From the NCBI RefSeq assembly GCF_015207665.1, contig NZ_JADEWL010000069.1, positions 1 to 35,250 of the forward strand: DNA of 35,250 nt, written 5' to 3'. The notes beneath the pieces were generated by a model. The model saw nothing but the letters and a program-made list of their open reading frames with translations, ran no database searches and was not told the origin of the DNA. The position numbers and the translations under genes were made by a program. Below, piece by piece: positions 1-7,126 of this stretch. This DNA is from Plectonema cf. radiosum LEGE 06105 (GTDB taxonomy: Bacteria > Cyanobacteriota > Cyanobacteriia > Cyanobacteriales > Nostocaceae). Numbering within the stretch: position 1 is the stretch's first letter; the number at the start of each line of letters is the position of its first letter.

Positions 1-29
1 CCATCCCCCCATCCCCCCATCTCCCCATC
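1..29. repeat. C-rich octamer tandem repeat at the window edge
   Basis: CATCCCCC-type units recur with an 8-base period, with ATC at 3, 11, 19 and 27. The array is cut by the window edge, so its full length is unknown. The last ten bases of the window (35241-35250) carry the opposite-strand version. Confidence 0.6.
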
Positions 30-40
30 TCTTATCTAAG

Positions 41-88
41 GAGGAAGGAATCACAGCTTTGACTGATTGATTCTTTCCTCTTTTTTTT
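41..88 (+). terminator. Rho-independent terminator of a gene upstream of the window
   Basis: A 12-bp stem (GAGGAAGGAATC at 41-52 with GATTCTTTCCTC at 69-80, one G-T wobble) has a 16-base loop and is followed directly by eight T. This is a classic intrinsic terminator reading rightwards. It should end a + strand gene outside the window and insulate ribD. Just downstream, from about 89, ATTGAAATATTTT repeats with a 13-base period. Confidence 0.75.
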
Positions 89-266
89 ATTGAAATATTT
101 TATTGAAATATTTTATTGGAATATATTGTGCTGGCTCTGGCAATATGGATGCAAGAAGTCAATGCAATTCATTCTTCTTACCAACTTGAAAAAAACGGTT
201 TCCCGTCTTCAAATGGGAAATTGGCTATATTCATCCAAAAATATTCACACAAGTTCCCGTTTGATT

Positions 267-1460
267 ATGAATAATTCTCCTGCCAATCCTAGTGCAGATA
301 AATTGATATCTAATATCCGCAAGGAAAAAGAAGACAAATTTGAATTACAATCCCCAGTCAAAGCGGTAGGAAGTGAGTTTGATCGGGCGATGATGCGGCG
401 CTGTTTGGAACTGGCTCGTCGCGCTTTGGGACTGACTTCACCAAATCCAATGGTAGGGGCGGTAATTGTTAAAGATGGTGAAATTATTGGAGAAGGCTTT
501 CATCCGAAAGCTGGTGAACCTCATGCTGAAGTTTTTGCACTCAAAGCTGCTGGGGATAATGCTCGTGGAGCTACGATTTACGTGAGTTTAGAGCCTTGCA
601 ATCATTACGGACGTACTCCCCCTTGTTCCGAGGCTTTGGTAGCCGCAGGCGTGGCAAAAGTGGTGGTGGGTATGGTTGACCCCAATCCATTGGTTGCAGG
701 AGGTGGAATTGACCGTTTACGCTCTGCTGGGATAGAAGTAGTTTCGGGAGTAGAAGAAGAAGCTTGTCGCAAGTTAAATGAAGGGTTTATTCATCGTATT
801 CTTTATAAAAAGCCTTTGGGTATTTTGAAATACGCTATGACTTTGGATGGTAAGATTGCTACTAGTACAGGACATAGTGTTTGGGTAACTAATCAAGATG
901 CCCGCAATACAGTTAAAGAGTTAAGGGCTCAATGTGATGCTGTGGTGGTTGGGGGAAATACAGTACGTCAAGATAATCCCCGTCTTACTTCTCGTTTGTT
1001 AGGAGCCCACAATCCCTTACGAGTGGTTATGAGCCGCAGTCTTGATTTACCTTCCACAGCACATCTATGGCAAATTCAGGAAGCCCCTACTGTTGTATTA
1101 ACAGAACCTGGAGCAAACCCTGATTTACAAGAATTTTTACGAAAACAAGGTGTAGAAGTGGTGGAATTATCACCACTCACACCCGATAAAGCCATGACTT
1201 ATTTATATGACAAGGGTTTTTGTAGCGTGCTATGGGAATGTGGAGGAATCTTAGCTGCAAGTGCGATCGCGTCAAGAGCAGTACAAAAAGTTCTAGCATT
1301 TATCGCTCCGAAAATTATCGGTGGGAATAATGCTCCCACACCAGTCGGTGATTTGGGCTTTACTACAATGACTCAAGCCCTCGCTTTGGAACGTGTAGAG
1401 ATGAGAATTGTAGGTTCTGATTGTTTGGTATCCGGATATCTACCTCAAGGCGATCGCTAA
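267..1460 (+). CDS. ribD: Bifunctional riboflavin biosynthesis protein RibD (deaminase/reductase)
   Basis: This protein performs the second and third steps of riboflavin synthesis: deamination of the diaminopyrimidine product of GTP cyclohydrolase II, then NADPH-dependent reduction of its ribosyl chain. The N-terminal deaminase domain shows TSPNPMVGAVIV, the zinc motif PHAEVFAL and the second zinc motif PCNHYGRTPPC. The C-terminal reductase domain contains KYAMTLDGKIAT and VVGGNTVRQDNPRLTS. The frame is open to a TTG at 90, but the residues before 267 are low-complexity and unlike RibD, so the ATG at 267 (397 aa) is preferred. An ATG at 390, just before MRRCLELARRALG, is also possible. No clear Shine-Dalgarno is visible at 267. 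It stands alone on this strand; ribBA lies about 15 kb away, so the riboflavin genes are dispersed. No FMN riboswitch was recognised. Confidence 0.95.
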   Translation: MNNSPANPSADKLISNIRKEKEDKFELQSPVKAVGSEFDRAMMRRCLELARRALGLTSPNPMVGAVIVKDGEIIGEGFHPKAGEPHAEVFALKAAGDNARGATIYVSLEPCNHYGRTPPCSEALVAAGVAKVVVGMVDPNPLVAGGGIDRLRSAGIEVVSGVEEEACRKLNEGFIHRILYKKPLGILKYAMTLDGKIATSTGHSVWVTNQDARNTVKELRAQCDAVVVGGNTVRQDNPRLTSRLLGAHNPLRVVMSRSLDLPSTAHLWQIQEAPTVVLTEPGANPDLQEFLRKQGVEVVELSPLTPDKAMTYLYDKGFCSVLWECGGILAASAIASRAVQKVLAFIAPKIIGGNNAPTPVGDLGFTTMTQALALERVEMRIVGSDCLVSGYLPQGDR

Positions 1461-1552
1461 TTATTTTGGATAAATGTAGTATGGGCTGTTTGTCAAAAGT
1501 TATATGTGGTTGCTTTTGAGCAAGAAGCGATGATATTTTGAGAATTTGTTGA

Positions 1553-1816
1553 TTAATTGAACGTTGAATGTAAATTGTATTGACGTTCATGAGCTATATC
1601 ACGAATCAGAGGAAGTCGGGACTGAATGTAATCGCAAAGAAAATCGGCTTCGTGACAATCTAGCGATGCTTGGTTTTTTGTTTGTTTTACCAACAAATTA
1701 ACCAAGCTTGCATCATCCATTTGCAATAATGTCATGGCTTGAGTTTGTTCGACTACTGACCAAAGTTGACGCATGATTTTAGGAGTCATTAGACCTGCGT
1801 TGATTAAAAATTTCAT
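1553..1816 (-). CDS. Small conserved cyanobacterial protein of unknown function
   Basis: An 87-residue protein starting MKFLINAGLMTPKIMRQLWS. It resembles, from memory, a short family in filamentous cyanobacteria with an MxQLWSxVExTQA core followed by a leucine-rich DDASLVNLLVKQ stretch and a C-terminal SRLPLIRDIAHER segment. It has no signal peptide or membrane segment and looks all-helical and soluble. The frame extends upstream to 1879, but the ATG at 1816 fits the family start. Its end lies 92 bases from the end of the convergent ribD. Function is unknown, and the family recognition is moderate rather than certain. Confidence 0.6.
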   Translation of the reverse strand: MKFLINAGLMTPKIMRQLWSVVEQTQAMTLLQMDDASLVNLLVKQTKNQASLDCHEADFLCDYIQSRLPLIRDIAHERQYNLHSTFN

Positions 1817-2322
1817 TAGTTTTTTCAGGATACACAATTTAAACAGTAATGTCCGGTATTCACTTACAACATGACACAACTGTTATAAGAAACTTAATAT
1901 ATTGAATTATTAGTTGATAAAGTTTAAGAATCAACTATTACACAGACCAATTTTAAAACAAAAAATCAGAGTTTGGACATTTTTTTCATTAATAATTCTC
2001 CTCTTTGTTATTTAAACTACGAATCAATAAAAAACAATGTTTACAAGTTTTATCAATCCAATTGTAATTAGTATATTTCATAAAAGTTAATTTAAAAGGA
2101 GTATATACTATCGTTTAATATTACATTTTTGTAAACAAGGAACAATTAAGAGATTTGAAAAGGTTCCTAGTTTCCAGACTGAGCATGGAAAGAAGAATAA
2201 GAGTAAGAATGCTTTCGTTAAGAATTGTGCATTGCGATCAATCAAAATTGGCTAATTGGTAATAAATTTTATGAATTATTATTAGGCAATTTTTGATATA
2301 TTTATTGTTTGGAATTTTTAAG
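1817..2322. other. AT-rich intergenic stretch, no gene seen
   Basis: About 500 bases with no convincing coding frame. It holds a widely spaced 9-bp inverted repeat (TGTTTACAA at 2038-2046, TTGTAAACA at 2129-2137) and a small GGAAC/GTTCC pair (2139-2143 and 2163-2167). Neither is followed by a T tract. A small RNA cannot be excluded. Confidence 0.4.
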
Positions 2323-3156
2323 TTAAAGTTGTGTATTTATGTGTTGATCCACTAACTCCATAAACTCTTTTAAAATTTTTACATATCTTTCTCCTGCTAC
2401 ATAGGTAAAATCATTATGATTTGCTTCTTCTATCCATAAAGAAAGTTTTGGTGGAGGTGCTTGCTCAAATAATGTTTCGCTGTGATAAAAAGGAACAATA
2501 TCGTCAACTTTCCCATGCATTATTAATACCGGACATTTTACTCTTTTGATTTTTTCTAAATTGGGAAATCGATCAAAGGGTAGAAGTGGAAAAGGAACTT
2601 TAACTCTAAATGCAGAAATAAAAGTACTTTCGGTAATTAAACCAGCAACTGGTTTTCGAGCGGCTAAATCTATTGCTGAACCTCCACCAACGGAACGTCC
2701 AAATACTATGATTTGTTGGGGTGGTATGTTTAATTTTTGCGTTAAATAATTGTACGCTGTATCAATATCTTTATAAGCATTCTTTTCTGAAGGTTTTCCT
2801 TCACTAGTTCCATAACCGCGATAATCGTAAGCAAAGACGCTGAAACCAATAGTTTTTAATTGTTCTAATTTAGGTCTAATTGTACCTAAATCTGATGCGT
2901 TTCCGTGAGCATAAAGGACTGTGTATTTAGCTTTAGGATTTAATAGGTGAATTGCAGAAAGCTTAGTTCCATCTTCGCTGTTTAGTTTGATTATTTCATT
3001 AGTATCTTGATAGGTAGAAGGTGGGGGAAGGAAAATCATGCTGTCTGCTTGGAAATAGATATAGATAGCGAAGGATAGGTAGATGAAAATTAGGGATGTG
3101 ATCATTCTTTTGAGAAATTTGATTGTTAATAGGTTTTTTGGCTTGTGGATGGTCAT
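2323..3156 (-). CDS. Membrane-anchored alpha/beta hydrolase (BEM46/ABHD13-like)
   Basis: An alpha/beta hydrolase of about 277 residues. After a short basic N-terminus comes one hydrophobic segment (ITSLIFIYLSFAIYIYF) that should act as an uncleaved signal anchor and place the catalytic domain outside the cytoplasmic membrane. Key motifs are the oxyanion region YAHGNASDLG, the YDYRGYGTSEG stretch, the nucleophile elbow FGRSVGGGSA (Ser), the acid loop MHGKVDDIVP (Asp) and the final EANHNDF (His), so the triad appears complete. Substrate is unknown; relatives are called serine hydrolases or putative lipases/thioesterases. The frame opens as far as 3225, but the ATG at 3156 (or 3105, right before the membrane segment) gives a more normal N-terminus. 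No clear Shine-Dalgarno is present. It is transcribed away from the cassette that begins at 3555. Confidence 0.85.
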   Translation of the reverse strand: MTIHKPKNLLTIKFLKRMITSLIFIYLSFAIYIYFQADSMIFLPPPSTYQDTNEIIKLNSEDGTKLSAIHLLNPKAKYTVLYAHGNASDLGTIRPKLEQLKTIGFSVFAYDYRGYGTSEGKPSEKNAYKDIDTAYNYLTQKLNIPPQQIIVFGRSVGGGSAIDLAARKPVAGLITESTFISAFRVKVPFPLLPFDRFPNLEKIKRVKCPVLIMHGKVDDIVPFYHSETLFEQAPPPKLSLWIEEANHNDFTYVAGERYVKILKEFMELVDQHINTQL

Positions 3157-3554
3157 TGAAGGTGAGATAAATAAATTAAATTTATAGCAAACATTAATTA
3201 AGTAAAATTGTGTGATTGGAATCACTGCTATATCTGTATTAAATCACAACAATTAACAAAATATTTTTTTCATCAAAATTTATAACGATTAAGCTATTTA
3301 GCCTATGTAAGTATATATAAATCTCAACATATTCTTTGATGAAATTAATGATTAGTGAAGGGAACTTTTCAACTATATTTGTAATCTAGTTAGTAGAATC
3401 GTTAATAAAGCTTTGTACTAATAATTGATAGCAGCAAGCTTTATTAATAGCAGCTACAGCTATTCTTATGCTGTAGAAATATTTTGTGATTTTTAAATAA
3501 ATATCAAGTTCGCGTCTATCTAAGTAAATGATAGACATATTTTGGAGTACAAAA
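3157..3554. promoter_or_regulatory. Divergent intergenic region with two hairpin/operator-like dyads upstream of the modification cassette
   Basis: This AT-rich spacer lies between the divergent hydrolase and cassette genes. It contains a 7-bp hairpin, CTACAGC (3454-3460) with GCTGTAG (3470-3476) and a 9-base loop. It also contains a perfect 7-bp dyad, GTCTATC (3514-3520) N9 GATAGAC (3530-3536). The second dyad sits 7 bases before the GGAG Shine-Dalgarno (3544-3547) of the first cassette gene. It could be a repressor operator or a leader stem; the sequence alone cannot decide. No confident -35/-10 pair was found. Confidence 0.45.
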
Positions 3555-4361
3555 ATGAGTAGTAATGCGTCTCTTTTGATTGAAGACACGAACTTATCTT
3601 ACGCTTGGCGTGATGTATTTTTACATTTTTTCAACAATCGTTGTACAGAAATTTCACCGTTAGTTATCACGTTAACTGGGTTTAATAATGGTCTTCCAAA
3701 TCAAGATGCAGCTACGATCACAGCCTTAGATCAATGTCTTAAGCAACTCGGTGAATTAGAAGTAGATAAAGTAGCTCAAACAATCTTTCCTACCTCTTAC
3801 TGGCAACTGTCAAAGGATAATCGACAAGAGTTTTTTAACAACTACATTGATAACATTGATAACATCAAAGCTGCGGTTAAGCCTAAGCACCCTTGTGAGT
3901 ATTTTGAAAGACTTATTGCTTTCGGTTCAGGACCTCACAATGGTAATCAACTTGAACATATTATTTCTGAGTATAATTCTGTTTACAATTCGCATACTAG
4001 TAAGCGCTCTAGAGTGAGAAGAAGTATGTTTCAAGCATCTATTTTTGATCCAAAGCGAGACCATAAAGGCGACTGTATATACCTTCCCTTTCCTTGTTTA
4101 GGACATATAAGTTTTGTGCCAAACAAAAAAGATGGAACCTTGATTCTTAATGCTTTCTACGCAACTCAAAAGATATTGGAAAAAGGATACGGTAATTACC
4201 TTGGTCTTTGTCGGTTAGGTCATTTTATGGCTAGTGAGATGGGACTGAAATTTGAGCGAATGAACTGTTTTGTCGGTGTAGCAAAGATGGAAACAGCTAA
4301 ATATAAACTTCAAACTTTGGTAGAAAAGGTTCGTCAAACAACACCGTCAGAAATGAATTGA
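3555..4361 (+). CDS. Divergent thymidylate-synthase-like protein (putative pyrimidine C5-modifying enzyme)
   Basis: A 268-residue protein whose second half aligns by eye to the catalytic core of ThyA. SRVRRSMFQASIFDP (152-166) matches the phosphate-binding SRR region. FPCLGHISF (179-187) carries the catalytic cysteine (C181). GNYLGLCRLGHFMA (213-226) matches NIASYALLVHMMA without gaps, including the Asn (N214) that in ThyA recognises uracil. The YQRS(C)D motif and the later His/Tyr pair that hold the dUMP phosphate, folate and sugar are not conserved. The substrate is therefore probably not plain dUMP, or the fold is reused. The N-terminal 110 residues are not recognisable. Start: ATG 3555 with GGAG 7 bases upstream; an ATG frame from 3528 lacks a ribosome site. 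It is the first gene of a three-gene cassette with 4489-5622 and 5622-6530. The expected role is making a C5-substituted pyrimidine nucleotide; this is inference. Confidence 0.65.
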   Translation: MSSNASLLIEDTNLSYAWRDVFLHFFNNRCTEISPLVITLTGFNNGLPNQDAATITALDQCLKQLGELEVDKVAQTIFPTSYWQLSKDNRQEFFNNYIDNIDNIKAAVKPKHPCEYFERLIAFGSGPHNGNQLEHIISEYNSVYNSHTSKRSRVRRSMFQASIFDPKRDHKGDCIYLPFPCLGHISFVPNKKDGTLILNAFYATQKILEKGYGNYLGLCRLGHFMASEMGLKFERMNCFVGVAKMETAKYKLQTLVEKVRQTTPSEMN

Positions 4362-4444
4362 TAAGGTCAAGTATTCCGTTGGTTAAAAAAAATCATCTTA
4401 CAGGTAAAAACAATTGCGATCAATTACCATGACAGTTAAGCTTG

Positions 4445-4476
4445 TGAGCATTCATCTTATATAGAGTAGATGCTCA
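4445..4476. promoter_or_regulatory. Inverted repeat before the second cassette gene
   Basis: TGAGCAT (4445-4451) and ATGCTCA (4470-4476) form a perfect 7-bp inverted repeat around an 18-base AT-rich spacer that includes a TATATAGA stretch. It ends 12 bases before the ATG at 4489, where no Shine-Dalgarno is visible. It could be an operator over an internal promoter in the 127-base gap, or an RNA hairpin controlling expression of the second and third genes. Confidence 0.35.
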
Positions 4477-4488
4477 TCGGTTTGCAAT

Positions 4489-5622
4489 ATGGCAATTAAA
4501 CCTCAGAAACCTGTTAAAGAAAAAGACGGACAGAATTTACAGCTTAGTTTAGAACTTGGTAAATATGGGGAAAAGCCTAAGTTTACTTCTACACCTACGA
4601 TAATTTCATCACGTCTACCCGCTAAGCCTACGGTTGTTTTTGATACTTACTGGCGGTTTGCTGCTGAACGACAAAAGATTTTTTTCAACAAGTTACAAAA
4701 TACACCGATGCCTTGGACTGATGACTCTACTCTCTCAGTTTACAAATTTACCAATGCTTATCGAGCGAGCGATCGCACTAGCCAATATTTGATTCGTCGG
4801 GTTATCTACCGCTCGGATTTACCAAGTTCTAATAAAGAGGTTTTCTTTAGAATTATGCTGTTCAAGATTTTTAACAAAATTGAAACTTGGCAGCTTCTAG
4901 AAGAAAAGCTGGGTAATATTATTCATGCTGAATATTCTTTTGAACGCTATGACAAGGTTCTTACAGAAGCTATGGAATCGGGTAAAAGAATATATTCAGC
5001 AGCATACATTATGCCTTCAGGTGGTAAAACTCTGGGATACACCACGAAGCACCGCAATCATTTGAAGTTAATTGAAAAAATGATGTGTGATGAACTGCCA
5101 AAACAACTTGCAGATACACCTTCAATGCAGCAAGGTTTCGAGTTATTGCTAGCTTATCCAACTATTGGGAATTTTTTGGCATACCAGTTTATTACCGATA
5201 TTAATTATAGCGAGATTACCAACTTTAACGAAATGGAATTTGTAATTCCAGGTCCTGGTGCGCTTGATGGTATCCGCAAATGTTTTGCTGATTTGGGTGG
5301 TCTTAAGGAAACAGAAATTATTAAGTATATGGCTGATAACCAACAGTTTGAATTCGAGCGTTTAGGACTTGAATTTAAATCTCTTTGGGGTCGTCCTCTA
5401 AAACTTATTGACTGTCAAAATCTCTTTTGCGAGGTTGATAAATACGCACGAGTTAATCATCCAGAAATCTCGGGAATTTCTGGTCGAACTCGTATTAAAC
5501 AGAAATACTCAGCCAATAAACAGTCGTTTGATTGTTGGTATCCCCCAAAGTGGGAAATTAACCAATTTATTCAAGCAAATAAATCTTTATTAAACAAGAA
5601 TTCAAATCAAAGGAGTGGATAA
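4489..5622 (+). CDS. Putative DNA base hypermodification protein (5-hmdU DNA kinase helical-domain family)
   Basis: A 377-residue protein with the pattern I associate with the 5-hmdU DNA kinase helical domain / alpha-glutamyl-putrescinyl-thymine pyrophosphorylase superfamily, described by computational work on phage thymine hypermodification. Hallmarks in order: YWRFAAERQKIFF (54-66), PWTDDSTLSVYKFTNAYRAS (75-94), RTSQYLIRRVIY (96-107), FRIMLFKIFNKIETW (120-134), LLAYPTIGNFLAYQF (220-234, like a helix-hairpin-helix of DNA glycosylases), FVIPGPGALDGIRKCF (251-266), DCQNLFCEVDKY (308-319) and YPPKW (351-355). No Walker A kinase loop is present, so it is probably not itself an ATP-dependent kinase; a base-flipping or DNA-base-modifying role is the inference. 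It is coupled to the next gene: its TAA (5620-5622) overlaps that gene's ATG (5622-5624). It contains one HIP1 site near 4769. Family membership is fairly sure; the reaction is unknown. Confidence 0.75.
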   Translation: MAIKPQKPVKEKDGQNLQLSLELGKYGEKPKFTSTPTIISSRLPAKPTVVFDTYWRFAAERQKIFFNKLQNTPMPWTDDSTLSVYKFTNAYRASDRTSQYLIRRVIYRSDLPSSNKEVFFRIMLFKIFNKIETWQLLEEKLGNIIHAEYSFERYDKVLTEAMESGKRIYSAAYIMPSGGKTLGYTTKHRNHLKLIEKMMCDELPKQLADTPSMQQGFELLLAYPTIGNFLAYQFITDINYSEITNFNEMEFVIPGPGALDGIRKCFADLGGLKETEIIKYMADNQQFEFERLGLEFKSLWGRPLKLIDCQNLFCEVDKYARVNHPEISGISGRTRIKQKYSANKQSFDCWYPPKWEINQFIQANKSLLNKNSNQRSG

Positions 5623-6530
5623 TGGACTTTCGTAATTATCAAGAAAAAGCCCTGCAAACCGACCAAGTTCCTAGTGGAACCCAAAACGATAAAATTGTAC
5701 CTTTACTTGGTTTAGTAGGTGAAGCTGGTTCCCTGCTAACGGAGTATAAGAAACACCTCCGGGATGGAGACTCGTACAAATTATTTAATAAAGGTATTGC
5801 AGAAGAATTAGGAGATTTGCTTTGGTATGTAGCCAATGTCGCCAGCAAGTTTGACCTTGATTTGCAAGAAATTGCCGAAGATAATTTGAAAAAGTGTCTC
5901 GACCGTTGGAGTTGGAAAAATTCATTAGGGAATGGCACTCAAACTAAAGTTTGCTTCTTCGACAAAAACTTTCCTGAAAACGAGCGTTTACCACGTCAGT
6001 TTGAAGTTGAGATTATTGAAGTCAGCGAAAAAAATTCTGTGAAATTGGAAGCACTTATCGATGGACAAAGAGTTGAATTTGGTTCGGAGCTAACCGATAA
6101 TTCTTACAAAGGTGATGGGTATCGTTATCATGATGTTTTCCATCTTTCCTACCTAGCTGTTTTAGGTTGGTCACCAGTAATTCGTAAACTTCTTAAACGC
6201 AAAAGAAGAAGCGATTCCCTAATTGACGAGGTTGAAGACGGTGGTCGCGCTGGGGTGATTGAGGAAGGTATCTCAGCACTTGTATTCAGCTATGCAGAAA
6301 ATCACGACTTCTTAGAAGGAGTTACTGAGATAGATTACGAACTGCTAAAAACTATAAAAAATATGACCATTAATTTAGAAGTGTCTCAATGTTCGCTGGG
6401 TGAGTGGGAGAAAGCAATTCTGGTAGGTTATGAAGTTTGGCGACAAGTCAATAAAAATAAGGGAGGAAAGGTAGTAGTTAATATTGATACTCAATCTATG
6501 ACTTATCAAGTTAAATCAAAGTTTTGCTGA
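5622..6530 (+). CDS. MazG-like nucleotide pyrophosphohydrolase with C-terminal second domain
   Basis: A 302-residue protein. Residues 28-97 form a MazG-type all-alpha NTP pyrophosphohydrolase domain: LLGLVGEAGSLLTEYKKHLR (28-47), then EELGDLLWYVAN (61-72), which supplies the ExxD half of the metal site. In the first half the usual second Glu is Ser37. A long C-terminal part includes YRYHDVFHLSYLAVLGWSP (168-186) and DEVEDGGRAGVIEEGISALV (202-221), which may be a second, degenerate MazG-like helical unit. It would hydrolyse (d)NTPs or modified NTPs to monophosphates plus pyrophosphate. Start: ATG 5622 preceded by AGGAG (5611-5615), 6 bases away and overlapping the previous stop, so the two genes are translationally coupled. 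Placed with a TS-like and a hypermodification-family protein, it probably shapes the nucleotide pool or removes a normal nucleotide. The MazG call is confident; the role is inferred. Confidence 0.8.
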   Translation: MDFRNYQEKALQTDQVPSGTQNDKIVPLLGLVGEAGSLLTEYKKHLRDGDSYKLFNKGIAEELGDLLWYVANVASKFDLDLQEIAEDNLKKCLDRWSWKNSLGNGTQTKVCFFDKNFPENERLPRQFEVEIIEVSEKNSVKLEALIDGQRVEFGSELTDNSYKGDGYRYHDVFHLSYLAVLGWSPVIRKLLKRKRRSDSLIDEVEDGGRAGVIEEGISALVFSYAENHDFLEGVTEIDYELLKTIKNMTINLEVSQCSLGEWEKAILVGYEVWRQVNKNKGGKVVVNIDTQSMTYQVKSKFC

Positions 6531-6597
6531 GATTTTTTATATAATTTTTCCTCTTCAAAGCATTGGAAAATTGAAGATAAAAATATGATTTTAGTGC

Positions 6598-6683
6598 TTG
6601 AAACCGTACTACACAAACTTTGAACCGTATGGTGCGTGGACTACATATAATCAATCATTTTACTTTTGTAGCTACGGTTTCAA
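6598..6683. terminator. Long inverted repeat between convergent genes (possible bidirectional terminator)
   Basis: TTGAAACCGTA (6598-6608) is repeated inverted as TACGGTTTCAA (6673-6683), an 11-bp stem with a 64-base loop. A third near-copy, TTTGAACCGTA, lies inside the loop from about 6619. It falls exactly between the end of the cassette (6530) and the end of the opposite-strand xisI (6714). A terminator role is plausible, but the long loop and lack of a T tract make it uncertain. It could also be a degenerate repeat element. Confidence 0.35.
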
Positions 6684-6713
6684 TTACTAATTTAAGTTTT
6701 AATATTTTTAAAT

Positions 6714-7049
6714 CTAAGCTACACCATATCCCGTATAAGGATGCTTATAAGGTGGCTGCAATCCCAGCACAATATCTTCTTTTTCAACTCCTAAATCTAA
6801 GAGTTCTTGCGCTAAATCAACATCCGTCATATTCTGCTGAATCCAGATTTTACCATCTTTAATATCAAAATGCATCATGCTATGATAAACCCGCTTCAAA
6901 CCATTCCAACCTACATACATCAACTGATAATGGTCGTGTATTGTATCGAAAATTAATTCTTTTTCTACATCTTCATGCTTCGGTTTTGAACTACCGTGTT
7001 TAGTTAAAATCGTTTGAATTGATTGCCGAAAATGCTCTAGATTTGCCAT
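6714..7049 (-). CDS. xisI: XisI family protein (fdxN element excision controlling factor)
   Basis: A 111-residue protein matching XisI: the family N-terminus (YxxxIQxIL-like), the DTxxDHYQLMYVGWNG core and the FDIKDGKIWIQQNMTDVDLAQELLDLGVEKEDIVLGLQPP block near the C-terminus. In Anabaena, XisI works with XisH to allow XisF recombinase to excise the fdxN element during heterocyst differentiation. Many cyanobacteria carry extra xisH/xisI pairs of unknown role. Here no xisH is visible. The gene upstream on the same strand (7127-7495) encodes a DUF559 nuclease-like protein instead, and a palindromic repeat lies between the two. The start is ATG 7049. An orphan or re-paired accessory gene is most likely. 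No fdxN element or recombinase gene is in the window. Confidence 0.9.
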   Translation of the reverse strand: MANLEHFRQSIQTILTKHGSSKPKHEDVEKELIFDTIHDHYQLMYVGWNGLKRVYHSMMHFDIKDGKIWIQQNMTDVDLAQELLDLGVEKEDIVLGLQPPYKHPYTGYGVA

Positions 7050-7060
7050 ATTATTCTTTT

Positions 7061-7098
7061 CCCCCTCTCCTTAATAAGGAGAGGGGTTAGGGGTGAGG
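7061..7098. repeat. Dispersed palindromic repeat, CCCCTCTCCTTA family, copy 1
   Basis: A perfect odd palindrome, CCCCTCTCCTTA (7062-7073), A, TAAGGAGAGGGG (7075-7086), is followed by TTAGGGGTGAGG. The whole is the reverse complement of copies at 7622-7660 and 7736-7774. It sits between the DUF559 gene and xisI on the minus strand, where it could form a 12-bp RNA stem that limits read-through. The pattern is familiar as a dispersed repeat in filamentous cyanobacteria. Confidence 0.8.
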
Positions 7099-7126
7099 TT
7101 TTCCCTGTGAATTCTAACAAATAATC

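Noticed and set aside
6620-6862. An 80-codon + strand frame antisense to xisI
   Set aside because: It overlaps the confidently identified xisI on the other strand and has no conserved features.
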